Below, piece after piece: positions 54,468-64,000 of a DNA stretch of 64,000 bases; positions within the stretch are counted from its first letter, which is position 1, and each line of letters begins with the position of its first letter. The notes below the pieces were generated by a model, which saw nothing but the letters and a program-made list of their open reading frames with translations, was not told where the DNA came from and made no database searches. This DNA is from Marinomonas sp. THO17 (GTDB lineage: Bacteria; Pseudomonadota; Gammaproteobacteria; Pseudomonadales; Marinomonadaceae): the NCBI RefSeq assembly GCF_040436405.1, contig NZ_AP031575.1:3399501-3463500 (forward strand). Reading direction: 5' to 3'. The translations under genes were made by a program, and so were the position numbers.

Positions 54468-55784
54468 TTGAGAAGAAGAAATTCCAACCAGCGCCGCCCT
54501 AAACGCTCCCCATTAGGGCCATTGCAAACTTATTTTATTGATGGCTTAACCCATGAAGCCAAAGGCGTGGCTCGCCTTGATGGTAAAGTTACCTTCATAG
54601 ATGGTGCCTTGCCTGGCGAAACCGTCATGGCTCAGGTGAACAAGTTGGGTCGCCGTTTTGATGAGGCCATCCTACGAGAAGTTATTACCCCTAGTGAGCA
54701 AAGAGTTGAGCCTCTTTGTAGGCATTTTAATCAGTGTGGCGGTTGCAGTTTCCAGCACCTTGAAATGTCTGCGCAGCGTCAAGCTAAGCACCAATGGTTG
54801 GCTGGGCAGTTACGACATCTTTGTTCGGCAGAAGACATTGAACAACTTTATGCCGAAGCAGATGGTTATCGACGTCGAGCGCGGATCTCTGTGAGTCACA
54901 AGGACAGTAATTTAGTAATGGGATTTCGTGGTAAGTCTTCTAATCAGGTGATCGACATCACCAGCTGTCAGGTATTAACGCCTAAATTACAACAGGTGTT
55001 TCACGCACTTAAAGATATGTTGGCTGAGACGAAAATTTTTTCTACATTGGGTCACGTGGAATTATTGCTAGACAGCAAAGGCGTATCGCTTGTATTGCGC
55101 TTGATAAAAATATTACCCCTGGAGCTGCGTCAACAATGCGAGTCTTGGGCCGCGCAGCAAAAAGTGGATTTGTATTGGCAAGCACCAAATGAGAGCAAAG
55201 CTGAGGTGTCCACTCAACAGATGCGCTATTATGAATTGTCAGGCTTGCGTTTGTTCTATCATCCACAAGACTTTATTCAAGTGAATGACAAAATGAACCA
55301 AAAAATGGTAGAGCAAGCCATATCTTGGTTGGCCCCGACACAAGAGGATGTGGTGTTAGATTTGTTTTGTGGCGTGGGCAATTTTTCTTTGCCATTAGCA
55401 CAAGGGGCTGGCAAGGTGATAGGTGTTGAATTACTGCAAAGTATGGTGGACTCAGCAAAGCACAATGCAGATTATAACGCACTAAAGAATGTGTCTTTTT
55501 TGTCTGCGGATTTAACTCAAGCGCCGCCTCGAGCTTTACAGCATGAGAAAATTACCAAAGTACTATTGGATCCCCCTCGTGCTGGTGCGTTTGAATTCTT
55601 AGATACCATGATTAAAATGGCTCCTAAGCAAATTTTGTATGTTTCTTGCAATGCTTCTACCTTAGCAAGAGATGCAGAGTATCTGGTGGCAAATGGATAT
55701 CAAGTAATAAAAACAGGTTTAATGGATATGTTCCCGCAGACTTCTCATGTGGAAACCATGATGCTGTTGCAAAGCAAGAAGTAA
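54468..55784 (+). CDS. rlmD: 23S rRNA (uracil-1939-C5) methyltransferase
   Basis: RlmD methylates U1939 of 23S rRNA. The 438-residue protein has an N-terminal basic tail and TRAM domain, four cysteines for a [4Fe-4S] cluster (CRHFNQCGGC and the later SCQVL), the SAM site DLFCGVGNFSLPLA, and the catalytic Cys in YVSCNASTLARD. The start is a TTG at 54468 after AAAGAG. It lies 16 bases before relA. Confidence 0.94.
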   Translation: MRRRNSNQRRPKRSPLGPLQTYFIDGLTHEAKGVARLDGKVTFIDGALPGETVMAQVNKLGRRFDEAILREVITPSEQRVEPLCRHFNQCGGCSFQHLEMSAQRQAKHQWLAGQLRHLCSAEDIEQLYAEADGYRRRARISVSHKDSNLVMGFRGKSSNQVIDITSCQVLTPKLQQVFHALKDMLAETKIFSTLGHVELLLDSKGVSLVLRLIKILPLELRQQCESWAAQQKVDLYWQAPNESKAEVSTQQMRYYELSGLRLFYHPQDFIQVNDKMNQKMVEQAISWLAPTQEDVVLDLFCGVGNFSLPLAQGAGKVIGVELLQSMVDSAKHNADYNALKNVSFLSADLTQAPPRALQHEKITKVLLDPPRAGAFEFLDTMIKMAPKQILYVSCNASTLARDAEYLVANGYQVIKTGLMDMFPQTSHVETMMLLQSKK

Positions 55785-55800
55785 CGAAAAGGGCGGATAA

Positions 55801-58050
55801 ATGGTAACAGTAAGAAAAGACCATCCAGTGTTAGAGGATGGCAGTGTTGATATCGACGCTTGGATGGCGGGTTTTGCCGAGTTAATTGATGACAGTGCAC
55901 GTGTTCCCTTACGCATGGCTTGTGAACTTTCACGCCAAGCCGAACTTCAGTGTGCCCGACCTTCATATTGGGGACCACAGGCCAGTACTTTCCGAGCCGG
56001 TTTGGAAATGGTCGAAATTTTATCTGGTTTTCGTGCTGATCAGGATTCCTTGGTAGCCGCCGCATTGTATCGAGCTGTGCGCGAAGATCAGCTGCCGCTA
56101 ACCCGTGTTGTGGATATGTTTGGCCGTAAGGTGGCATCCTTAGTGGAAGGCGTTATTCGCATGGGGGAAGTGTCCAAGAATCTTACTGCAGATAGCGCAG
56201 CTGAAGTCTTAGGCAGCAATGAAAACCAGCTTGAATCCTTGCGCAAAATGCTGGTATCCATCATTGACGATGTGCGCGTAGTGCTTATTAAGCTGGCTGA
56301 ACGAGCTTGTGCTATAAAAGAAGCTAAGTATCAAGACGATGATCGTCGTGTTGCGGTTGCTCTTGAAGTGCAAAGTGTTTATGCGCCATTAGCTCACCGT
56401 TTAGGAATTGGCCACATCAAGTGGGAATTGGAAGATTTATCTTTTCGTTATTTGTACCCTACCGAATATAAGCGTATCGCTAAATGGTTGGATGAAAAAC
56501 GCCTTGATCGTCAACAGTATATAGATGATGTCATTAACTTGCTGGATCAACGTTTAAAAGGAATTAACATTCATGCTGACTTAATGGGTCGTGCTAAACA
56601 TATTTACAGTATTTGGCGCAAAATGAAGCGTAAGAACATCGGCTTTGATGAAGTCTATGATGTTCGTGCTGTGCGTATTTTGGTTAACGAACCTATGGAA
56701 TGTTATGGCGTGTTGGGTATTGTTCATAACCTTTGGAAGCCCATACCTCAAGAGTTCGATGATTACATCAGTAATCCTAAATCTAATGGTTATCAATCAC
56801 TTCATACCGCTGTGGTAGGACCCCAAGGTCGCGCGTTGGAGATACAGATCCGTACGCAAAAAATGCATGAAGATGCAGAGTTGGGAGTGTGTGCTCACTG
56901 GAAATATAAGGGTACGGATTTAAGTTCTAACAGCAGCAGTTATGAAGAAAAATTGCAGTGGCTTAGAACCATCTTAGACTTCCATGAAGTACAGGGGGAT
57001 TTGGAATCCTTATCTGAACAAGTGCGCAGTGATATTGAACAAGATCGAATTTATGTCTTTACCCCGGATGGTCATGTGGTGGATTTGCCAATCAATGCCA
57101 CACCAGTAGATTTTGCTTATCGTGTGCACACAGAAATTGGTCATCGTTGTCGTGGCGCCAAAGTCAATGGCAAGATCATTTCTTTGGTAACCCATCTAAA
57201 AACGGGTGATAAGATCGAAATCTTAACCTCCAAGGAAGGTGGTCCGAGCCGTGATTGGTTACACCCAACATTGGGATATGTACAGACCAACCGAGCCCGC
57301 GCCAAAATTCAGAGTTGGTTTAGAAAGGAAGATCGTGAGAAAAACCTGGAAGCAGGTAGGGCTTTATTAGACAAACAGTTGAAGCGATTGGGTATTGAAG
57401 AGAGTCGCATTGACCTTGCCACTGTCGCTTCCCGTTTTAACTTCTCCCACGCTGACGAAGTGTATGTGGCCTTAGGTGCTGGCGATATTCAGCTAGCGCG
57501 TGTACTGCGAGTGATCGATGAATTTTTTACTTTGGATGGTGAGGCGGCAAGTACCCGTCCAATTCGTTTGAAAAAGAGTCGTCACAAATCTTCAGACGAT
57601 GACATTCATATTCTAGGGGTTGGTAAACTACTGACACAAATGGCTAAATGCTGTACGCCAATTCCTGGCGACGACATTACTGGCTATATTACTCAGGGGC
57701 GTGGTGTATCGGTTCACCGTCAAGATTGCATCAATATTATTCAGCTTGGTATGGATGAGCCAGAGCGTATTATTGATGTAAGTTGGGGGGAGCGAGTTGA
57801 TAATCAATACCCAGTTAACATTCAAGTTGAAGCTTATGATAGAACGGGCTTGCTGAATGATATTACAGGCTTGTTGGCAAATGAGAAGGTCAATTTATTG
57901 TCCATGAATACCTTGTCTGCTAAGGAAAATCACACCGCTAATATTCGCTTTACCATAGAGGTAGGTGAGCTGAGTGTGTTGAGTAAATTACTTCACCGTA
58001 TCAATCAGTTACCTAACGTATTAAATGTGTTTAGAGAGAAAGACGCTTGA
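55801..58050 (+). CDS. relA: GTP pyrophosphokinase RelA
   Basis: RelA makes (p)ppGpp when uncharged tRNA enters the ribosome. The 749-residue protein has a dead hydrolase domain (FRADQDSLVAAALYRAV, the HD pair replaced), a synthetase domain with YDVRAVRILVNE and NPKSNGYQSLHTAV, a TGS domain (IYVFTPDGHVVDLP), a zinc-finger-like segment with AKCCTPIPGDDI, and an ACT domain at the end. Loss of the HD motif fits RelA and not SpoT. The stop overlaps mazG. Confidence 0.96.
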   Translation: MVTVRKDHPVLEDGSVDIDAWMAGFAELIDDSARVPLRMACELSRQAELQCARPSYWGPQASTFRAGLEMVEILSGFRADQDSLVAAALYRAVREDQLPLTRVVDMFGRKVASLVEGVIRMGEVSKNLTADSAAEVLGSNENQLESLRKMLVSIIDDVRVVLIKLAERACAIKEAKYQDDDRRVAVALEVQSVYAPLAHRLGIGHIKWELEDLSFRYLYPTEYKRIAKWLDEKRLDRQQYIDDVINLLDQRLKGINIHADLMGRAKHIYSIWRKMKRKNIGFDEVYDVRAVRILVNEPMECYGVLGIVHNLWKPIPQEFDDYISNPKSNGYQSLHTAVVGPQGRALEIQIRTQKMHEDAELGVCAHWKYKGTDLSSNSSSYEEKLQWLRTILDFHEVQGDLESLSEQVRSDIEQDRIYVFTPDGHVVDLPINATPVDFAYRVHTEIGHRCRGAKVNGKIISLVTHLKTGDKIEILTSKEGGPSRDWLHPTLGYVQTNRARAKIQSWFRKEDREKNLEAGRALLDKQLKRLGIEESRIDLATVASRFNFSHADEVYVALGAGDIQLARVLRVIDEFFTLDGEAASTRPIRLKKSRHKSSDDDIHILGVGKLLTQMAKCCTPIPGDDITGYITQGRGVSVHRQDCINIIQLGMDEPERIIDVSWGERVDNQYPVNIQVEAYDRTGLLNDITGLLANEKVNLLSMNTLSAKENHTANIRFTIEVGELSVLSKLLHRINQLPNVLNVFREKDA

Positions 58051-58853
58051 GTGAAGCCATCCAACGTTTAGAGTATTTAATGGCGTGTTTACGTGACAAA
58101 GAGTTTGGCTGCAGCTGGGATAAGAAGCAAACCTATCAGAGCATTGCACCTTATACTTTGGAAGAAACCTATGAAGTCATTGATGCTATAGAAAAAGCAG
58201 ATTATGAGCACCTTAAAGAAGAGCTGGGGGATTTATTATTCCAAGTTATTTTTTATGCGCAGATTGCTAAAGAAGAAGGGCGGTTCAATTTTGATGATGT
58301 GGTAAATGCCATAGTGAATAAAATGTTACGCCGTCATCCCCATGTCTTTCCAGATGCGGATTTGCAGCGTTTTGGTGAGGTTTGCCATTTATCTGAAGAA
58401 GAAATTTCTGCTCAGTGGCAAAGCATCAAGGCACAAGAAAAGGCTGAGCAAGCACCGCAAGGAGTCTTGGATGAGGTGCCAGTCTCTATGCCTGCTTTAA
58501 TGCAAGCAGTAAAGTTACAGCAAAAAGCCGCAAAGTTTGGCTTTGACTGGCCCGAGATTCAGCCTGTATTTGCCAAAATTCGTGAAGAATTGACAGAATT
58601 GGAAGAAGCCATTGTGGCTGGTGAACAAGATCATGTAGCGTCAGAAATGGGAGATGTATTGTTTGCTGTCACCAATTTAGCGCGTCATTTACAGGTTTCT
58701 CCAGACATTGCCTTGCAGAAAACCAATATCAAATTTCGACGACGATTTGCTAGAATTGAAGCCTTTCTGGCAGCAGAAGACAGACAGCTAACAGATTGTT
58801 CGTTAGAAGAATTAGACCGTTATTGGGAACAAGCCAAAAGCGAAGGTTTATAG
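58047..58853 (+). CDS. mazG: Nucleoside triphosphate pyrophosphohydrolase MazG
   Basis: MazG breaks nucleoside triphosphates to monophosphates and can lower (p)ppGpp. The 268-residue protein has two MazG repeats with acidic metal motifs: TLEETYEVIDAIE with EELGDLLFQVIFYAQIA in the first, and REELTELEEAI with EMGDVLFAVTNLAR in the second. Its TTG start shares bases with the relA stop (TTGA), so it is translationally coupled to the ppGpp synthetase, a common pairing. Confidence 0.94.
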   Translation: MSEAIQRLEYLMACLRDKEFGCSWDKKQTYQSIAPYTLEETYEVIDAIEKADYEHLKEELGDLLFQVIFYAQIAKEEGRFNFDDVVNAIVNKMLRRHPHVFPDADLQRFGEVCHLSEEEISAQWQSIKAQEKAEQAPQGVLDEVPVSMPALMQAVKLQQKAAKFGFDWPEIQPVFAKIREELTELEEAIVAGEQDHVASEMGDVLFAVTNLARHLQVSPDIALQKTNIKFRRRFARIEAFLAAEDRQLTDCSLEELDRYWEQAKSEGL

Positions 58854-58917
58854 GTTTGTAACACAACAAATAATAACGCGACTCAATAAATGTGTACGGT
58901 ACTTTTAGGAGGTTTAG

Positions 58918-61548
58918 GTGAGTGATCGTCAGGCGTCATTACGCGAAAATGTGAGATTGCTGGGGGATTGTCTCGGCGAAAGCATGAGTAATCACTTAGG
59001 AGAAGACTTCCTCGAAAACGTAGAAAAAATTCGTTTGCTATCAAAGGATGGTCGTCAATCAGGGAATTCAGCTGCTCTTATTGAAGCCCTAGAAGCGTTG
59101 GAGGATAAAGAGATTGTTCCTGTTGCTCGCGCCTTTAATCAGTTCTTAAACCTTTCCAACATTGCTGAGCAATATCATCGTGTTCATCGTCGTCGTACCA
59201 ATGAAAGCTTAGGGGTATACCACAACCCAGTGGGTGATCTGCTAAGTCGTTTAGCAGAGCAAAAATACACGCCAGAACAAATGATCAAAGCATTGCAAGA
59301 CCAGTCTATTGAACTGGTGTTAACTGCGCATCCAACAGAAGTGGTGCGACGTTCTTTGATTCGTAAATACGATAATATTTCCAGTGAACTAGAAGCTCTA
59401 GATAAAGACAATATTCTGCCGCTGGAAGAAACTAAGCATATACGTCGTCTAAAAGAAATCATCACGCAAGCTTGGCATACGGATGAAATTCGCGAAGAGC
59501 GTCCGACGCCAGTAGATGAAGCTAAGTGGGGTTTTGCCGTTATTGAACAATCCTTATGGCAAGCTGTGCCTCGTTTTTTCCGTCAGTTGGATGAACAGTT
59601 CAGTCAATACTCTGATCAAGAGCATTTGCCATTGGACTTAGCGCCTATTCGTTTCGCGACCTGGATGGGGGGAGATCGTGATGGCAATCCGAATGTAACT
59701 CATAAAGTTACCAAAGAAGTGGCTTTATTGGCTCGTTGGATGGCGGCAGATTTATACATTAAAGATTTAAATCTGCTGCGTTCAGAGTTTTCTATGACTC
59801 AGTGTAATGATGCAATGCGTGAGCGTGTTGGAGACAGTGCTCAGCCTTATCGTGAAGTGTTGCGTCACCTAGAAACCAAAATGCGAGCCACTAAGAATTG
59901 GGCGAAAGCCAGTTTGGATGGTAACCCTGTGCCAGAGGACGACATCTTTCTCAATAGTGAAGAGCTGATTGAGGATTTGGTGTTGTGTTATCAATCTTTA
60001 TTAGACTGCGGTATGAAGGTGATCGCTAACGGATCACTACTGGATTTGATTCGCTGTGCCGCTACCTTTGGTATGACGCTAGTGCGTTTGGATGTGCGCC
60101 AAGATTCTGCTCGTCACATTGATACTTTGTCCGCCATTACTCGTTTTTACGGGCTTGGTGATTATGCTGAGTGGGACGAAGCATCGCGCCAAGCTTTCTT
60201 GTTAGCGGAGTTAAATTCGAAACGCCCTTTGTTACCATTGGATTGGTCACCGACAGATGAGGTTAAAGAAGTGCTGGATACCTTTGCCATGATAGCGCAA
60301 GGGGAGAAAAGCTCTTTTGGATCTTATGTTATTTCAATGGCCAGTGCGCCTTCCGATGTGTTAGCTGTGGCGCTCATGCTGAAAGAGTCCGGCGTCAGCT
60401 TTCCAATGCGTATTGTGCCCTTGTTTGAAACCCTAGCGGACTTGGACAATGCTGAGCCAATTATAGAACAGCTTTTCTCTATGCCTTGGTATAAGTCTTA
60501 TATCAATGGTCATCAGGAAGTCATGATAGGTTATTCCGACTCGGCCAAAGATGCGGGTCAGATTGCCGCGACTTGGGGTCAATATCGTGCTCAGGAAGCC
60601 TTAACACGCTTATGTCAGAAACATGGAATTCACCTGACTCTCTTCCATGGTCGAGGGGGCACAGTGGGGCGTGGTGGCGGTCCGGCGCATGTGGCCATCT
60701 TGTCGCAACCTCCTGGATCGGTAAACGGTGCTATCCGTGTTACCGAACAAGGTGAGATGATTCGCTTTAAATTCGGTATTCCAGATATCGCTGTACGCTC
60801 TTTGGAACTTTATTGTTCTGCCGTGATGGAAGCGACGTTATTGCCAGCTGAAGCGCCGAAAGAAGAATGGCGTGCCATTATGGATGAAATGGCGGAAGTG
60901 GGCATGAATCAGTATCGTTCTATTGTTCGTGGTCATGAAGACTTTGTCCCTTATTTTCGCGCCACAACGCCAGAGCAAGAGTTGGCGAAGTTGCCATTAG
61001 GTTCGCGTCCCGCGCGTCGACGTTCGGATGGCGGAGTAGAAAGCCTGCGAGCCATTCCTTGGATTTTCGCTTGGATGCAGATTCGCTTAATGCTACCTGC
61101 TTGGTTAGGAGCAGAGAGTGCAATAGAACAAGCCATGGAGTCTGGCAACTTGAATAAGCTACGAGAAATGCACGCCAAATGGCCTTTCTTTGGTGCTTAT
61201 CTTGATATGTTAGACATGGTGTTGGCGAAAGCGGAACCAGAAATTGCTGAATATTATGAAAAACGTTTGGTGCCAGATGAATTACAGGGGCTAGGACGAC
61301 TATTACGTGGCAAATTGCATCAGGTCAGTGAACTGGTGAAAATGCTTAAGCAGCAAGAGCGTTTAATTGAGGACAACAAAACCATTCGTCAATCAATTGA
61401 TGTACGTAATCCTTACATTGATCCTCTGCACTATCTGCAAGCAGAGCTTCTATACCGGAGTCGACGTGACCCAGAAAATGCTCAGGTGAATAAAGCCTTG
61501 ATGATTACCATGGCAGGTATTGCCAGTGGTATGCAAAATACGGGCTAA
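58918..61548 (+). CDS. ppc: Phosphoenolpyruvate carboxylase
   Basis: Ppc fixes bicarbonate onto phosphoenolpyruvate to refill oxaloacetate. The 876-residue protein has the catalytic His in VLTAHPTEVVRRS (about 138), GGDRDGNPNVT, GYSDSAKDAGQIA, and the glycine-rich FHGRGGTVGRGGG (about 575). The C-terminus ends with NTG, as usual. The start is a GTG at 58918 behind a perfect TTAGGAGG. It follows mazG by 64 bases. No terminator is evident in the following 231-base gap. Confidence 0.96.
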   Translation: MSDRQASLRENVRLLGDCLGESMSNHLGEDFLENVEKIRLLSKDGRQSGNSAALIEALEALEDKEIVPVARAFNQFLNLSNIAEQYHRVHRRRTNESLGVYHNPVGDLLSRLAEQKYTPEQMIKALQDQSIELVLTAHPTEVVRRSLIRKYDNISSELEALDKDNILPLEETKHIRRLKEIITQAWHTDEIREERPTPVDEAKWGFAVIEQSLWQAVPRFFRQLDEQFSQYSDQEHLPLDLAPIRFATWMGGDRDGNPNVTHKVTKEVALLARWMAADLYIKDLNLLRSEFSMTQCNDAMRERVGDSAQPYREVLRHLETKMRATKNWAKASLDGNPVPEDDIFLNSEELIEDLVLCYQSLLDCGMKVIANGSLLDLIRCAATFGMTLVRLDVRQDSARHIDTLSAITRFYGLGDYAEWDEASRQAFLLAELNSKRPLLPLDWSPTDEVKEVLDTFAMIAQGEKSSFGSYVISMASAPSDVLAVALMLKESGVSFPMRIVPLFETLADLDNAEPIIEQLFSMPWYKSYINGHQEVMIGYSDSAKDAGQIAATWGQYRAQEALTRLCQKHGIHLTLFHGRGGTVGRGGGPAHVAILSQPPGSVNGAIRVTEQGEMIRFKFGIPDIAVRSLELYCSAVMEATLLPAEAPKEEWRAIMDEMAEVGMNQYRSIVRGHEDFVPYFRATTPEQELAKLPLGSRPARRRSDGGVESLRAIPWIFAWMQIRLMLPAWLGAESAIEQAMESGNLNKLREMHAKWPFFGAYLDMLDMVLAKAEPEIAEYYEKRLVPDELQGLGRLLRGKLHQVSELVKMLKQQERLIEDNKTIRQSIDVRNPYIDPLHYLQAELLYRSRRDPENAQVNKALMITMAGIASGMQNTG

Positions 61549-61725
61549 TGAATTAAATCCTTTGATAAATATTCAGTATGAGAAAGAAAATGGCAAAAAA
61601 TGGCAGGTAAATTTGCATAATGAAGGGCTGCTTGGTTATGCTTGGCGGCCATTCAATTTTTAAGTATGCAATTGGTTTGCCTGTACACTCTGTTTTGCGC
61701 ACCTTTAGTAGGAGCGTCCAGTTAG

Positions 61726-62436
<711 letters not shown>

Positions 62437-62443
62437 TGATTCA

Positions 62444-63151
62444 ATGACCGTCATTCTTGCGATAGATACGTCAACGCCAGCCTGTTCTGTGGCGTTGAAT
62501 ATTGATGGTGTGGTACTGGAAGATTTTCGTATGGCGCCACGCCTGCATAATGATCTGATTCTGCCAATGGTTGAACAGATTTTACAGCAGGCAACATTGA
62601 CCTTAGCTGATTTAGATGCCATTGCTTTTGGTCGTGGTCCTGGGTCTTTTACAGGGCTCCGAATTAGTGCAGGTATTGTGCAAGGGCTTGCTTTTGGTGC
62701 TGATTTGCCCGTTGTGCCAGTGTCTACTTTAGAGGCGTTGGCACTGGAAGGGTTTCAAAAATCAGGTCAGCACAAATGGTTGGCAGCTCTGGATGCTCGC
62801 ATGGGTGAGATTTACATGGCGGGCTACCAGCTGGACAAAAATGCACAGGGTTATCAGATTGAGTGCTTGCAAGCCGAACAGGTAATAAAGCCTGAGCGGT
62901 TGCTGCCATTTTCTGATCAATACAATGGAGTGGGTTCTGGTTGGTGTTATGCTGAGCAACTTGCTGCGTTATTGCCGTCTGCACCTCAATATGTGTTTGA
63001 TGAGTTGGCTCCGCGTGCTGCTTGTGTTGCAGAGCTTGCTGCAATGAAGTTTGCAAAAGAGGAAACAGTATCGCCTTATGAAGCGATTCCAACTTATCTA
63101 AGGGACGAGATTACCTGGGAAAAACAGGCTCCTCGAATAGGAAAGCGTTAA
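62444..63151 (+). CDS. tsaB: tRNA threonylcarbamoyladenosine biosynthesis protein TsaB
   Basis: TsaB is the dimer partner of TsaD in making t6A on tRNA. The 235-residue protein has the start ILAIDTSTPACSVAL and the family motif AFGRGPGSFTGLRISAG (about residues 61-77). It lacks the TsaD metal ligands, as expected. It lies seven bases after adk and four before uppP, so the three genes are read together. Confidence 0.93.
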   Translation: MTVILAIDTSTPACSVALNIDGVVLEDFRMAPRLHNDLILPMVEQILQQATLTLADLDAIAFGRGPGSFTGLRISAGIVQGLAFGADLPVVPVSTLEALALEGFQKSGQHKWLAALDARMGEIYMAGYQLDKNAQGYQIECLQAEQVIKPERLLPFSDQYNGVGSGWCYAEQLAALLPSAPQYVFDELAPRAACVAELAAMKFAKEETVSPYEAIPTYLRDEITWEKQAPRIGKR

Positions 63152-63155
63152 TTTT

Positions 63156-63956
63156 ATGTTGTGGTACCAGATTGTTTTTTTGGCCCTGATTCAGGGGTTA
63201 ACTGAATTTCTCCCTATTTCCAGCTCGGCTCATCTTATCCTTCCTGCACAACTGCTTGATTGGCCTGATCAAGGTTTGGCATTTGATGTGGCAGTGCACG
63301 TCGGTACTCTGATTGCCATTGTCTGGTATTTTCGACAAGATTTGTGGAAGATTATTTGCGCTTGGTGTCGGTCCGTTATTGGTAAAGGTGCCTGTAGTGA
63401 GAGCCAATTGGCTTGGTGGATTGTTTTGGCAACGATTCCTGCTTGTGTGGCTGGTTTGGTCTTTGTAGACATCATAGAAACTTATTTACGTTCTATTGAG
63501 GTGATTGCTTACACTACGATAGGTTTTGGTGTTTTGTTGTGGTTGTCTGATCGCTATGGTCGGCACCTTAAAACAGAGCAAGATTTTACTTGGCGTAGTG
63601 TATTATTGATAGGTGTTGCTCAAGCCTTAGCATTAATTCCTGGAACATCTCGTTCAGGGATTACAATGACAGCCGCACGCAGTTTGGGTTTTACGCGACA
63701 AACTGCTGCAAGATTTTCATTTTTACTGTCAATACCACTGATTGTCGCAGCAGGCAGCTTGAAGCTGGTTGAGCTCTTGTCCTCTCATGTTAGTGTGGAT
63801 TGGACCAGTATTACCTCAGGTGTGGTGTTATCCGCTGTAAGTGCCTATTTGTGTATTTATCTGTTTTTGAAATGGTTGAATACCATTGGCTTTTTTCCTT
63901 TTTTCCTCTATCGATTAATAATAGGCTTAGCTCTTTTACTGGTAGTTTATGCTTAA
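63156..63956 (+). CDS. uppP: Undecaprenyl-diphosphatase
   Basis: UppP (BacA) recycles the lipid carrier for cell wall synthesis and gives bacitracin tolerance. The 266-residue protein has about eight membrane helices and both active-site stretches: QGLTEFLPISSSAHLILP (about residues 13-30) and ALIPGTSRSGITMTAARSLG (about 160-179). The start is four bases after the tsaB stop. Confidence 0.95.
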   Translation: MLWYQIVFLALIQGLTEFLPISSSAHLILPAQLLDWPDQGLAFDVAVHVGTLIAIVWYFRQDLWKIICAWCRSVIGKGACSESQLAWWIVLATIPACVAGLVFVDIIETYLRSIEVIAYTTIGFGVLLWLSDRYGRHLKTEQDFTWRSVLLIGVAQALALIPGTSRSGITMTAARSLGFTRQTAARFSFLLSIPLIVAAGSLKLVELLSSHVSVDWTSITSGVVLSAVSAYLCIYLFLKWLNTIGFFPFFLYRLIIGLALLLVVYA

Positions 63957-63983
63957 AGGCTCTTTAGGATAGGACATTCACCT

Positions 63984-64000
63984 ATGGCACATTCGATTGC
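63984..64000 (+). CDS. Start of a gene cut by the window edge
   Basis: An ATG at 63984 follows AGGATAGGA and reads MAHSI before the window ends. It lies 27 bases after uppP in the same direction. Too little is visible to name it. Confidence 0.45.

Overview
The window reads as a chromosomal segment of a marine gammaproteobacterium of the Oceanospirillales, most like Marinomonas. The reasons are moderate-to-low GC, a complete ectoine operon with its own aspartate kinase, the ancestral lepA-lepB-rnc-era-recO-acpS block, and a cysM-rlmD-relA-mazG block divergent from a BarA/GacS-type kinase. The genus is inferred from gene content and protein style, not from a search. I see no rRNA, tRNA, CRISPR array, insertion sequence or prophage. 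Coding density is high and most intergenic gaps are under 300 bases.

Region 1-3.2 kb is a light-stress type module. A LitR-like MerR regulator is divergent from an oxidoreductase and a DUF523/DUF1722 gene that runs off the left edge, with paired TATACA/TGTACA motifs in between. A small DUF2061 gene follows, and its ribosome binding site lies in a hairpin. From 3.2 to 8.9 kb there is a sodium symporter and then ectA-ectB-ectC-ask, which make the compatible solute ectoine. From 9 to 12 kb are a CHASE-GGDEF-EAL protein and HupE. From 12.1 to 17.6 kb is a probable tartrate module: two-subunit L(+)-tartrate dehydratase, a LysR regulator, and a tripartite tricarboxylate-type transporter in which the two membrane subunits are fused.

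From 17.8 to 27 kb there is a LysR/DoxX pair, an unrecognised 192-residue protein, a divergent PRPP-synthetase-like protein, and the glyoxylate shunt (malate synthase G and isocitrate lyase) opposite an XRE/DUF3612 regulator. From 27 to 34.4 kb come a phytase-like lipoprotein, a hybrid histidine kinase, a decayed GGDEF gene end, a DUF2057 protein, an EamA transporter, an HD phosphohydrolase, and a MarR/DUF2798 pair with palindromic operators. From 34.4 to 43.7 kb are a Rieske protein with modABC for molybdate uptake, PBP1b, a periplasmic binding protein, and divergent glgA/glgC.

From 43.9 kb to the end the genes are mostly housekeeping: riboflavin synthase, translation and secretion (lepA, lepB), RNA processing and ribosome assembly (rnc, era), repair (recO), acpS, the BarA/GacS-like kinase, cysM, rlmD, relA, mazG, ppc, adk, tsaB and uppP, with one more gene starting at the right edge. 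A notable share of these genes start with TTG or GTG.

No clearly new multigene system is present. The observations most worth a second look are the hairpin with two alternative pairings over the DUF2061 ribosome binding site, the PRPP-synthetase-like protein with an altered substrate loop, the tctA-tctB fusion in a tartrate locus, and the inverted pair of DnaA-box-like sites upstream of ribE.
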